Source: Isoetes taiwanensis (taxonomy: Eukaryota; Streptophyta; Lycopodiopsida; Isoetales; Isoetaceae). From it: a stretch of DNA of 64,000 bases. The first letter of the stretch is position 1. Each line of letters starts with the position of its first letter. The stretch is from NCBI GenBank assembly GCA_021234155.1, contig JAJEKV010000052.1, positions 5,704,380-5,768,379 of the forward strand, read 5' to 3'. The position numbers and the translations under genes were made by a program. Below are positions 1 through 11,829 of this stretch, piece after piece. The notes under the pieces were generated by a model. That model had not been told where the DNA came from. It searched no databases and saw only the letters and a program-made list of their open reading frames with translations.

Positions 1-3000
1 TTGGTATACTTCGTTCAGTTACGTATTGCTAAGATCATAGAAAGGTTGCCCTTAGGCATACTTAAGGACATATCTTTTCCTTGGTGATTTACTGCAATTT
101 AGGCGAGGACTTCCAGCAGTCTTGGAAACAGTACCATTACTTGGATTACCAATTATTACTAGGTAGACCTTGGTTGAGAGCTACTAAAGTAATTACATGG
201 TGAGGATCTAGTAACACCATTACATTAGCAAACAAGAAGGAAAAGGGTGGCAAAAATTAATTTCTGAAATGAGGTTTTAACCACTATATTGGGTGATGAA
301 TGGGAAATGTCCTTTTTGGAAGTGAGTGGGGAAGAAGAGGGAATCTATGAAGGGAAGATGAAGATGAGAATTTTTTAGCATTGCTGATTTGAAGAAATAT
401 ATAAGATAGGAAACTTGTTTCATGATTGAACAGAGTACATGATGGCGACAATCTCCCAATTTTTATATTTGTAAGAAAAGAATGGGAAGCTTAGGTCTAT
501 ATATATAGACTCAGAGAGTTTAATGAGCGAAGATATTTTAGATGAAGAAGCTTAATTTTAATATGGATGTGGGAAGAAGAGCCCCAACTAGATTCACAAA
601 CACATTTATGTGGTGAACAGAGTAGCGAATTATCCCACTAAATTTCACATAAGTACATGGGTAGTATGGTTTACTTATTGCTTGAGTTCACACACATTGC
701 AAAGGAATAGCAATTCCTTATTTAGGTACTCTAGAAGTATAAAGAGATCAATCTTGGAGCGGAAGAACAAAAAGTTGATTAGGTTAGTGCATCTACCAAC
801 AACTTTGCTTGAGGCCACACATCTCTTACAAGAATCTGAGATGTTTTTGCATGGAGTTACCATGATTTGCATGGTATAGATCCCAAGTCACGCCAAATCA
901 TTATTCCATTAATGGCTAATGCTAAACCAATTTATCAGCAGACTTATCATATGAATCCAAACTATGCTCTTAGTGTCAAAACTGGGAAATTGACAATCTT
1001 TTTGAAAGTGGAGAAGCACTTCTTGAGGTTGAAATAAGCAGTGGGTGTCCCCCCTATTGTCATTGTAAAAAAGAAAGAATGGAAAATTACTGCGTATCGT
1101 GGATTTGAAAGACTTGTCTTGATCCTTAGAAAAGGGCTAGCTTTCCTTTACCTTCACATACCAAGTTTTAGAATGTAGTTGAAGTGAATGTTTTTCATTA
1201 GGTAGGTTTTAGTGGATACAACCAAGTAAGTATATTCACTTGAGATGGTCGGCTCAAAACCGCGTTTATCACCCAATTTAGCTTATGCATATGAGTGTGA
1301 TGCCCTTTGGGCTTAGCAATACCTTCCTTATTTCCAGGTAATGTTGCAAATATTCCAAGGGTTTATTGGTAAAACAAAATTTAAGTAGACATGTGAGAAT
1401 GTCGAAGGCTTTCAAAACAAGTAGTTCTCATGAAGCACCTATCCTAGTTATGCACGTATGGGATAAAGAGTTTCCGTCCATCACGGATGCATCTAAAACA
1501 ATTGTAGGTACTGCTTTGCTTTTCTTTAAAGAGCGGTTCAAGGACCAACCTATTCATTATGCTAGCAAGTAAGCTCAATCAAAGCGGAAAGAATTATTAC
1601 TAGCGGAAAGGGAAGCACTTGCTATGGTTTATCTTGTCCTAAAAAGTTTAAGTCATTACACCTTGGAAATATGTTCATCTTCTATATTGATCATCAAACC
1701 TTATTCACTTGATCAACAAACCATATTCACAACTGGAATGGGATAACCGTTGGCTGCTTATATTGCAAGAGTTTAACTTTAAAATAGTACTGCTTAAGCG
1801 GGTTATGCTCACACTATTCCCGGAAACCATTTACAGATTACCAAATGGTGAGGAACCAGCCCCAGGATTCATGATGATTTGCAAGGTGAAATTATTCCAA
1901 GTTAATGCAATACCTCCACGGTATCACGAGGAATTCTTGAATATCTTAACAAGTGGAAGAATTTTCCCAACAAACGGATGGCTGTCAAGGCGTGATTTCT
2001 TCGCCAAGGTTCAACCATATATCTTTGATTGCGGAGACGGTTATATAAAGGGAGCAAGGATTATGCAGTAATTTACATAGGTGTGTCTTACCTCCACGAG
2101 CCAAGATGTGTTGCATGGGGCACATGGCAGAAGGGTGGGAGGTCGCCGCCCGTGATATAACGGCGAGAAAGGTTCTACAATGCGGATTTTGGTGGCCCCG
2201 CTATTTAAGGATGTTTATCTGCGCCCAGACACATGATGTTTGCCAAAGAATTGGTAAGCCATCTCAAGCGAGGCTACATGCCTCTCAATCCAATTATGCC
2301 TCTCGGACCCTTTGAAAAGTGGGAATGGATTTTGTAGGTCCAATTTCCCCACCACAACTTTCGAACCGAACCTGATACATTCTTGTTCTAACGGACTATC
2401 ACGAAATGGGGGCTGAGGCTCGAGCATTAAAAGATAACCACGGCTCAAAAGCGTAGCTAAGGTATTATGTCGAAGAAGTCATTACCCGGTTGGTACGCTT
2501 GGTGATTAGTATCAGGGCCGTGGCGGACATTTTATTAATGAAATTTGTGGAAATACTTACTAGGGACTTTCTAATGCATGCATAGAAAGTCTACTCCATA
2601 CTATCACTTGCGTCTGAAATGGCCAAGCCGGGGAATTCACCCGAATAAGGTTTTACTACAATCCTTAAAAAGTTTGTGACTCATCGAGCAGGTGGGAAGC
2701 TAGCTTCCAGCTGATTTTATGGGCATATCGAACTAGCTATAAATCATTTACTCCGGCTTGCGCATCTGTTACTTATAAGAAGCGGTGATGCCTTCCGAAT
2801 TTATGGCACACCTTCAATACGGGTTGCTATTCATCCTGATTAGGTGATGTGGAATCTCTGAGAATAGATTACACAAGGCTGGAAGCCTTGGATGAAGGCA
2901 GAAAAATCAATTTAATTTTCTTGAGGTTGCAAAGCATAGGAGGAAAGCTTGCAGGAAGACCGAAGACAAAAGGCGAAAAAATGTGAAGAGGTTAAAGGTC

Positions 3001-4225
3001 CTACTTTATGACTCGGATATAAAAAAACATCGGAAGTTTAAGATTAGATGGCTAGGTCAACATGATTGCATAGCTAATTCAAATGGTTGGGCTGGGTAAG
3101 TAGTTTAAAAGGTGATTTGTTCCCTACATTGTTGAATGGCTCTGAACTCCAAGCGATACAGGAATGACGGTTGAGACCTATTGAAGGGCTCATATGGTTC
3201 TACCTATGGAAAGACTACTCCTATCAAAAGTTGCAAGGAATGCGGCTTGACGTAAACATATTCCTCTATGGAAATGTGATTATCCGACTAATCATCCTTA
3301 TCTAAGAAGGAAGCAAGAAGTTCAAAATCAGAATGGAATTCTTAAGCTACTGTTCACTCCATATTTATCCATAGATGCTAGGGAATCATGGAACAATGGT
3401 GGTAATTTGATTTCTGAAATCCAATTTATGAATGCTTTGTATCATTCGGGATTTTGGCCACCACATAAAATTCTGTTTTGCATAGGACCAAGGTAGGCAG
3501 TTATGAAGCGAGGAAGATTATTTTATGACTTGTTAAGAGCAAAGTAGAACTGCGATATCAACTCCAAGAAAAGTCTTGGAGGCACTAGTTTTATGTAATC
3601 CAGTGCCCCAAAATCTTAGCAAAGATGATCCTCTCTCAAATTTGCATTACCCAACCTGGATTATAATGCTATTACGCTATTGGAGAAAGCAAAATTACGG
3701 TCCTTTGTGTGCATTTCTATGCCCATACCATCAGAGAGTTTAATTACAGAATTTCTTATTCACTATGATCCTAGCACGTATTCTGGATTTACTCAATCAA
3801 CTGGCTCCATCCATTTGACACCGTCATTGGTGGAAAAGGCCTTAAAGTTACCCAATGCTCCCATCATTTTAGTTCATCAATATGTAGCTTGGCAAAAGTA
3901 TGGAATCAAGCAAGAAAATCAAGGATACTTAGCGCCACCATATAAAAGTTTACTAGCACCTTGAATGCAAAATTAACATCCTTAACAAAGATGGTTTTGT
4001 ATATTTTTTCAAAGGGTATGCTTAGGGTTTAGAAATTCAGCAGGCCATGATTCAACAATTTGAAGCAAAGCTGTTTGGGAGAAAATCCCAAAATCATACA
4101 CCAAACCCTCGATGAGGTAAAATCAAAATATATAGGACTTAGAGCTAAGGTTCTTGGCTTACCAAACATCACCATCGAAATGCGTCACTTACATATCACG
4201 AGACTTTCTTGTGTTTGCCATCATA
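1..4225 (+). mobile_element. Ty3/gypsy LTR-retrotransposon relic, copy A
   Basis: Broken Ty3/gypsy element read on the plus strand. Parts in order: a protease-end signature (LLLGRPWLRA, near 145-180), reverse transcriptase beginning near 870 with an MPFGLSN-type motif near 1300, RNase H near 1440-1850 (TDAS motif), integrase zinc-binding and core region about 2100-2800, a GPF/Y-type integrase tail near 3000-3130, then about 1 kb of unassigned sequence to about 4225. The PR-RT-RH-IN order defines Ty3/gypsy; the absence of a chromodomain and the extra sequence after integrase point to the Athila/Tat (non-chromovirus) side, which is inference. No LTR is visible at either end; the left end runs out of the window. 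Many breaks, so inactive and old. It shares colinear sequence with copy B, which follows directly. Confidence 0.85.
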
Positions 4226-4449
4226 TAAACACACTGCTCACTGTTGGGAATGAATGTTTTCATTCTTAGATGGGTTTAGTGGATACAACCAAATGCATTA
4301 TATTCACCCAGTAGTCTGACTCAAAACCACGTTTATCACCCAATTTGGCACTTATGCATATCGTGTGATGCCCTTTGGGCTTAGCAATGCACCTTCCATA
4401 TTTCAGCGAGTAATGTTACAAATCTTCAAGGGTTTTAATTGAAGGCATA

Positions 4450-7400
4450 AGTATGTATTAAGAGTATATGTTAAAAGTACAAAGATCAGCTCCAAGGTAG
4501 AACTTTTTAGAACAAAGACCTTTAGGAAAGGGTAGGTCGTGAACCGATAAGATAAAACTAACCAAAAAGCATAAAGTAGTTACATAACTTAAAGTATGCA
4601 GTGATGCGGAAGCGGTTAAATCATCCTGCGGATGGGCGAGAACTCATTGTACAGGTACCTCCCTTTCTTTGGCTCTCTTTTTAAATGGTGCTTCCCCATG
4701 CCTTTGTTGTTGGCTACTATGAGCAGAGACGGTAGGGGCATTTGCACTTATGGGCCATTCACGGATGAATCTGTCCTTCCTTATCCTTGGCGATTACAGA
4801 ATGTTTCTCCTCTCGTCAGGATAAGCGTTGCAAGCTTACGGTTTGCATTGTAATTGTCTCCATGCTCGTTGGGTATTTCAACCCCCAAATTGTTTTAAAC
4901 CCTTGTGCATTCATGGAGATTCATTCTCTCCTCCACCCTCAGTCTTTTAGACATGATAAGGGTATTTCCACCTTTTACAAGACAAAACTAACATAAGAAC
5001 CTTGAAATCTTTGATTACCAAAGATTTCCACAACCCAATTTATGTCATATTGGGCTTGCTTAATGATAGCATTAGGCAGATTATTTCTTCATTGAATATA
5101 GGGGTATTCCTTCCTTTCCCATCTTCTCAAAAGAAGAATGTATCTCCTCCATTCCCACTTTGGGTTCTCGAGGAAAAAGGATCTAGATCTATTTGCATAT
5201 TGGCGGTCCAGGGGAATATTAAGTCCTGTTCTGCAAGCTCCAAAGGTCCATTCTGCCCATAGAGTTTTAAAGGTGTTCTTCATCTTCACGGTCTGCATGC
5301 GCCGGCACATATATTAGAATCAGAGCATAGTGGCCTCCACCTTTTTTTACGTTGCATTGGCCAAGCATACCATTTGCCACATAAGGCCTAATCTTTGGAT
5401 GAATTGGGCTTTTCACATGTATTCCAAGTTCTTAGAAGCCACAATGCGGTCGATATTCCATTTTTCTATGGATAGAGCTTTCTTGGTCCCTATTATGAGG
5501 TACATATGCGGAGTTTACTCTATATCCAGAAGCCATTGATATGCCAAAAGGACTTCTCTGTATCATACGGACTCCCTCTTTGTCAACCTTTAGGTGATAC
5601 TATTGAGCATTTGCTTGCAAGTCATCTCCTAGATTTGCTATCTTTGCGGAATCTGATAAACAAAATCATCGATATATCTCTTATATAAGTAATTCATTGT
5701 TGATTATTCTTGCTTCATTAGGGAAATTAGTAGCGAGGCAATTGTTGGTGCATCAAAATGAGAGAGGGACTCCGAGAAAATTGGTTGGTCTTGGGAAGAG
5801 GCCTTCTTTCCATGTATACATACCCTTTACCTTACGCCATGCCTAATCCACTTCTTGTCCCGGAGGTAATGTAGTGGGAATGGTAAATTCAAAGTAGATG
5901 CTATAGAGGCATTTGCATCTTGAAATTCCTCCAACCAAAGGGTGGCATTTACCTGATATAGTGGGGAGATTAATTATTATGCGGGGTGATTGATTTGATT
6001 ATTGCAAGCTCTATATAAAATACTTAGCGGCCCGGTCGTGCTTTCATTTCTCAATATTAATAACTCGGAACTCCCCATCTTCTTGTGCTTGCAACATTCT
6101 TCCATAGAGATAGGAATCCGGCATCTTACGCTGTCCCTCTGCAATGAATCTGCCAATAATCCTTACATTTTAGTTAGAACCTTCTTGGGGTGCCACCATA
6201 ATGGAAGATTGGTAAACTTTGAGAGGAGGAGATAGTGAATTTGCCAAAATAAGCTCTCCCATTTTTAGAAAGAAATTTGGAATTAAGGAGTCACTTTTTG
6301 TAGAATTTATCGTAAGTCATCCCAAAGCTCACCGGCATTAGTTCTAATAGCATGGCAGATACCTAAAATTTTAGTTTAGTAGTGGGAGAGAGGTACATAC
6401 AAGCAGAAATTTGTAGGCCTTGCTCACCTAGGTGTTGATGTCTTGAAATAAGTTTAGTCTTAGTAGGGTTGATTTTGCATCGAACCTTACCAAAATCTTC
6501 TAGAGCGGCTTGGGTGTGCTGAATGGATTGTGCTTCCAAATGAAGAAAGAAAAATTGATAAATACGCAAAGTGAGCATTTAGATATCTCGGTACTCACGG
6601 GAGGGAGACTAAGACCTTTGATCAGATGTAATCCTTGGCTTCTCACTTGAAGTGGCTCAGTGGGGCCTTCCATTATAATTAGAAAGAGGAAGGGTGCAAG
6701 GGGGCATCCTTGCTTAACCCCCTTTTAATGTCCAAAAAGGGCTACACTCCCCATTAATGAGAGCAATGAGATCTAGAGTTCTTGCGAGGATAGCTGAAAA
6801 ACTGAAATGACCCTGTCGAGGAGAAGCCTGGCCTTTGCAACACCAGCATAGAAAAGCCAACTTCTTGTGTCAAAGGCTTTTGTAATAATATCCAATTTAG
6901 AGGGAGACCAATTGGTGATTAGAATCTTTGGCCCAAAAGAGATTCTAAGAAGCGGCTGACAACGTATCTAGAATGTACACGCGCCCCTCAAATAGGCACT
7001 TTGAGTGTTCTTTGATGACCTCTTGAGGATAGGCTTGAGTCGAGCAGCCATGGTACCTGAAATTAACTTATAAACCACATTGGTTAGGGAAATAGGTCAC
7101 ATGTCGAGAAAATGTAGTTGGGAGATCAATCTTTGGGATAGAGCAATGGACTTGTGTTAATCCTGCTTGAGTCCAACTTCTTAGTTATCATAAATTGGAT
7201 TGTAAAGGGATACAATATCATACCGAGAATTTCCCAAGATTTGTGAAGAATTCAATTTGGAAGGCCATCGGGGCACGGAGTTTTACCATTTTCCATTCCT
7301 TTGAAAAGACAGCCGGCATTTCCTCATAAACAAAAGAAATTTGCCCATTGATAGAGGGATCCAATCCCAGAATTACGTAGGGACCCTAAAAGAAAGAGAT

Positions 7401-7735
7401 TCCTTTCAAAGTTGTTCCCGGGGATAGGCGGAGTTGTGAATTATGGCGCAACCACAGGGGAACCAACTCTGTCGAAAACAAAGGATCTTGAGAGAAAAAC
7501 TTTGTTGAAGAAATCAAAATGCGCTCTCTGAAGCCTATTCTAGACTGATTCCTAACTGACTAATCTGATCAAATCTTCAATGTTTGAAGGGGTGCTCTCA
7601 TGGCCACAGGGGGATGATCAAACCCGGCCCTTGGAGAGCGGCCGAGCAAAGCCTCATCCATCATTTTGGGAGATGCGGATCGTAGCGAGGAAGGCGCTCA
7701 TATCGTTCTCGGGCGACAATCTTTCATGATAATCA
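4450..7735 (-). mobile_element. L1-type LINE, 5'-truncated and decayed, nested in copy B
   Basis: Read on the minus strand, this block carries L1-clade reverse transcriptase signatures in the right order: a PDGLP block near 7270, PISLTNVVYKLISG near 7060-7100 (compare PISLCNVIYKIISK), KAFD near 6860-6880 and KGVKQGCPLAPFLF near 6690-6725. Further along, about 5090-5310 resembles the cysteine-bearing zf-RVT end. No endonuclease is seen before the reverse transcriptase, so the element appears 5'-truncated at about 7735. Stops and frameshifts are scattered throughout. No A-tail could be identified at the 4450 end. It sits precisely where copy B is interrupted, since the flanks at 4440 and 7736 are contiguous in copy A near 1350-1370. 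Confidence 0.8.
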
Positions 7736-8260
7736 ACTAAAAACAAAATTTAAATGGACGCCAGATATCAAGGCGCTTAAAAGTTGAAAATGATTCTGTG
7801 AAGCACCTATCTGAATTATGCACAGCATGGGATAAAGTTTCACGTCCATACGGATGCATCTAAAACAATTTGTAGGTGATGTGCTAGCACAACAAGCGGT
7901 TCGAGGACCTTTATTCATTATGCTAACCAGTAGCTCAATCAAAGCGGAAAAAATTATTCTAGCGGAAAGGAAGCACTTGCTATGGTTTATCTTTGTCTAA
8001 AAAGTTTAGATATTACACCTTTGGAAATATGTTCATCTTCTATATTTGATCGTAAGCCTTGTTATACTTGATCAACAAACCATGGCACGAAGCCCGGGCG
8101 GTTATACGTTGGCTACTTATATTGCAAGAGTTTAACTTTAAAATAGTACTTAAGCCAGGTTATGCTCACACTATTCCCGACCATTTGTCTAGATTACCAA
8201 ATGGTGAGGAACCAACTGGGATTCATGATGATTTACCAGATGTGAAATTATTCCAAGTTA

Positions 8261-9130
8261 ATGCAATACCTCCCTGGTATGCAGGAATTGCTGAATATCT
8301 TAACAAGTGGAAAATTTTCCCAACAAATGGATGTTGTCCAAAGACGTGATTTCTTACGCAAGGTTCAACCATATATGCTGATTGCAGGACAGTTATATAA
8401 AAGGAGCAAGGATTATGTGTTACGTAGGTGTGTCTTACCTCACGAAACCCAAGATATTGTACATGAGGCACATGAAGGAGTGGGAGGTCACTTCGCCGCT
8501 GATATAACGGCGAGAAAGGTTCTACAATCTGGATTTTGGTGGCCCACGCTATTTAAGGATGTTTATCTCTTCGCCAAGACCTGTGATGTTTGCCAAAGAA
8601 TTGGTAAGCCATCTCAACGAGGCTACATGCCTCTCAATCCAGTTATGCCTCTCGGACCCTTTGAAAAATGGGGAATGGATTTTGTAGGTCCAATTTCCCC
8701 ATCTGCCCAACTTTCGAGCAAGGCACAACACATTCTTGTTCTAACGGGGCTATCCTACGAAATGAAATTTGAGGCTCGAGCATTAAAAGATAACACGGCT
8801 CAAAGCGTAGCTAAGGTATTGTATCAGAAAGTCATTACCAGATTTGGCTGCCCAATTGAATTAGTATCAGACCGTGGCGGACATTTTATTAATGAGACTG
8901 TGGAAATACTTACTAGGGACTTTCTAATCATGCATAGAAAGTCTACTCCATACTATCACCGTGCAAATGGCCAAGCAGAATCCACGAATAAGGTTTTTAC
9001 TACAATCCTTAAAAAAGTTTGTGACTCATCGAGAACAGATTGGGAAGCTAAGCTTCCAGCAGTTTTATGGGCATATCGAACTAGCTATAAATGCAGTACG
9101 GGCCACACCTCGAGCTTGCATGCGGTATAG
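8261..9130 (+). mobile_element. Integrase part of Ty3/gypsy copy B
   Basis: Best preserved coding part of copy B. It shows the end of the RNase H-integrase spacer, an HHCC zinc-binding module with CDVCQRIGKPSQ near residues 108-119, and an integrase catalytic core with the D-D-E signature visible as WGMDFVGP, LVSDRGGHF and NGQAEST. In retrotransposons this enzyme inserts the cDNA copy into host DNA. The element around it is broken, so this is a fossil part and not a host gene. Confidence 0.9.
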
Positions 9131-9496
9131 AGGCGGTGATGCCTTTTCAATTTCTTAACACCTTCAATGCAGGTTGCTATTCATCACCAGTTAGGTGATG
9201 TAAAATCTCTCTGAGAATAGATTACACAAAATTTTGAAGCCTTGGATGAAAGGCAAGAAAAAATCAATTTGGTCACAGCGAGGTTGCAAAACGCCGGAGA
9301 AAGCTTGGGAAGATCGAAGACAAAAGATAGAAAATATTGAAGAGTGTCAAAAGGTCCTACTTTATGACTCCGGATATAAAAACATCGGGGAAATTAAGAT
9401 TAATTAGCTGGGTCCATTTATAGTGCATAAGCTAAATTCAAATGGTTCTATTCAATTAATGAATTTAAAAGGTAATTTGTTCCCTACATTTGGTGA

Positions 9497-10900
9497 ATGG
9501 CTCTGAAGCGGTACTGGAATGACCAGTTGAGGAACCTATTGGCGGTAACATGGTTCTACCTATGGAAAGATCTCTATCAAAAGAAAGTTGCAAGGAATAA
9601 ACTTAAACATGCTTTTGTAATTCCTCTATGGAAATGTGATTATCCAACTAATCATCCTTATCTAAGAAGGAAGCAAGAAGTTCAAAATCAGAATGGAATT
9701 CTTAAGCTCTCTTTATTCCTCATATTTATCATAGATGCTAGGGAATCATGGAACAATGGTGTGGTGATTTACGAAATCCAATTTATGAATACTTTGTATC
9801 ATTAGGAGTTTTGGCCACCACATAAAATTCTGACAGGACCGGTGAAGGCAGTTATGAAGCGAGGAAGGTATTTTATAACAAGCTTGTTAAAGAGCAAAGT
9901 AGAACACGATATCAACTCCAAGAAAGATCTTGGAGGCACCAGTTTCTTAATCCAATTCTGCCCAAAAATCTTCGCAAAAGATGATCCTCTCTCAAATTTG
10001 CATTACCCAACTTTGGATTATAATCTTTATTACTATTTATTGGAGAAAGCTATAACAAGGTGCTTTGTATGGATTGGGATTTTGGCCACCACATAAAATT
10101 CTGTTTGCATAGGACAAGGTGAGCAGGATTATGAAGCGAGGAAGATTATTTATAACAAGCTTGTTAAGAGCAAAGTAGAACCACGATATCAACTCCCGAA
10201 GATCTTGGAGGCACCAATTTCTTAATCCAATTCTGCCCAAAAATCTTCGCAAAAGATGATCCTCTCTCAAATTTGCATTACCCAACCTGGATTATAATGC
10301 TATTACGCTATTGGAGAAAGCAAAATTACGGTCCTTTGTGTGTATTTATATTGCCCATACCATCAGAGAGTTTAATTACAAAATTTCTTATTCACTATGA
10401 TCCTAGCACGTATTTTGGATTTTACTCAATCAACTGGCTCCATCCATTTGACCTTACTAGTCATTGGTGGGAAAGAGCCTTAAAGTTGCAATGCTCCCAT
10501 CATTTAGTTCATCAATATAACAGCGGCAAAATATGGAATCAAACAAGAAAATCAAGGATCTTGGCCACCATATAAAAGTTTACTACTTTTACTTGGATAC
10601 AATTAACATCACTTATGAGGTGATTTGCTTATATTTTTCAAGCCATGTAGGGTTTAGAAATTCCTTGGGCCATGATTCAACAATTTGAGAAGCAAAAGGC
10701 TAATTTTCGGGAGAAATCCCAAAAGCTTGTGCAAACCCTAGGTAGTGGAAATGCGAAAATATGGGACTTGGAGCTAGGAGTTCGCGGCTTGAACATCACC
10801 ATCGAAATCATTGTCCTTACATATCCACGAGACTTTCTTGTTTTGCCATCATATAAAACACCGCCGCCGGTGAATGGAAGGAAAACTTCTTAGATGATCT
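9497..10900 (+). mobile_element. Unassigned region downstream of integrase, copy B
   Basis: A 1.4-kb coding-like stretch following the integrase tail, with a colinear counterpart in copy A at about 3200-4215. Peptide runs such as FLIHYDPSTY and LWKCDYPTNHPYL recur in both copies, so it belonged to the ancestral element and is not a chance ORF. I do not recognise the protein. Athila-type elements are known to carry an extra env-like ORF at this place, which is one possibility; no clear signal peptide or transmembrane segment was seen. A loose likeness of the FLIHYDPST part to plant mobile-domain proteins is only an impression. Broken in both copies. Confidence 0.5.
9805..10300 (+). repeat. Direct tandem duplication of about 265 bp inside copy B
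   Basis: The stretch from about 9810 (starting TTTTGGCCACCACATAAAAT) to 10033 is repeated at about 10078-10293 with small differences; both contain the blocks AAAATCTTCGCAAAAGATGA and CTCTCAAATTTGCATTACCC. Copy A has only one unit (about 3450-3665), so the duplication happened after the two copies separated. Confidence 0.85.
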
Positions 10901-11829
10901 GAGACATCCACTTACTTCAGAATGCACCCGGCATCTTTCTAAAAGCAGTGCTAACTTTGATCTAAGTTCCGGCGGGTTTCCCACGCGATTGAAAGCAAAA
11001 GCCAATTGGATTATAATTCTGGTCAAGATTGATACGATACAAAACCATAGTTTATAACTTACAAGTTTTGTAGAAAACAACGCAGTTCAGTCAGATCCCG
11101 ATTGTTTATGAAGTAGCAAAATTTGCTAAATTCTTGAAATTATCATCACTCCACATGCTAGTGCTAAGGACACATTGATCAATATCAATCCAAACTTGTC
11201 TTGCGGGGAAAACAAAGAATGGATGCAGCACTATTCTTAAAAGCAAATCATTTTATCATCTCTTCTTATTGCTTTGTTCGAAGATCATTAATGCTTCTTA
11301 AGCCATATTCTGATCCTAAAGCTCCGGCCCATGTTAGCGACGAAAGAGATCTACACATTCTACGAATTACAAGCATGTTCACTAGCGTCTTTGAAACAAT
11401 AAAATGAGAATAATGATAAGAGAAACAAGAGGAAGATGTGGAAGAGCATAAGCAACGAGGAAATTTGAGAATGTGGTGTGTTAGAGGCCATGTTGATCAC
11501 GGATGAAGGCGATGAGCGTGATGAAGATCGACACTTCAAGCGACCATAGCCCTTAGGTTACTTGCTATGAAAATGAGTATTGGAAGTTACTAGGATAAAG
11601 TAGACGTTGGAAGTTGGAATTTAAAAGTAGACTTTAATGTTTAAAGGTTGAAGTTATTTATTTATTGCTTTGGCATGCATGTGGCAAAACTATGAGCGGT
11701 GGAGATTGTTTCTCCATATACTATATAGGGCAAAGGACGTTGTTGTGAGTTTAGGAGATTTGAATAGAAGAGGTTGTTGTCATGTGTGTTGATGCGTTTT
11801 CAAGTGCATTTTGCCTCCCTCACGTAATA

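Larger units (their letters stand above)
4226..11400 (+). mobile_element. Ty3/gypsy LTR-retrotransposon relic, copy B, interrupted by a LINE
   Basis: Second copy of the family in A, same strand. It opens inside reverse transcriptase (near 4260-4440, motif [13 protein letters not shown]), is interrupted by a LINE at about 4450-7735, and resumes at about 7736 with RNase H, integrase (about 8260-9130), the integrase tail (VLLYDSGYK near 9355, LGPF near 9410) and the same unassigned downstream region to about 10900. Protease and gag are absent from this copy. Sequence at 10990-11830 has the feel of a 3' untranslated/LTR end (AT-rich, TATATA-like near 11720) but no matching partner LTR was found, so the right border is uncertain. 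Broken and old, though the integrase part is better preserved than in A. Confidence 0.82.

Noticed and set aside
4632-6235. Plus-strand ORFs of 60-86 codons between 4.6 and 6.2 kb
   Set aside because: Shadows on the opposite strand of the minus-strand LINE.
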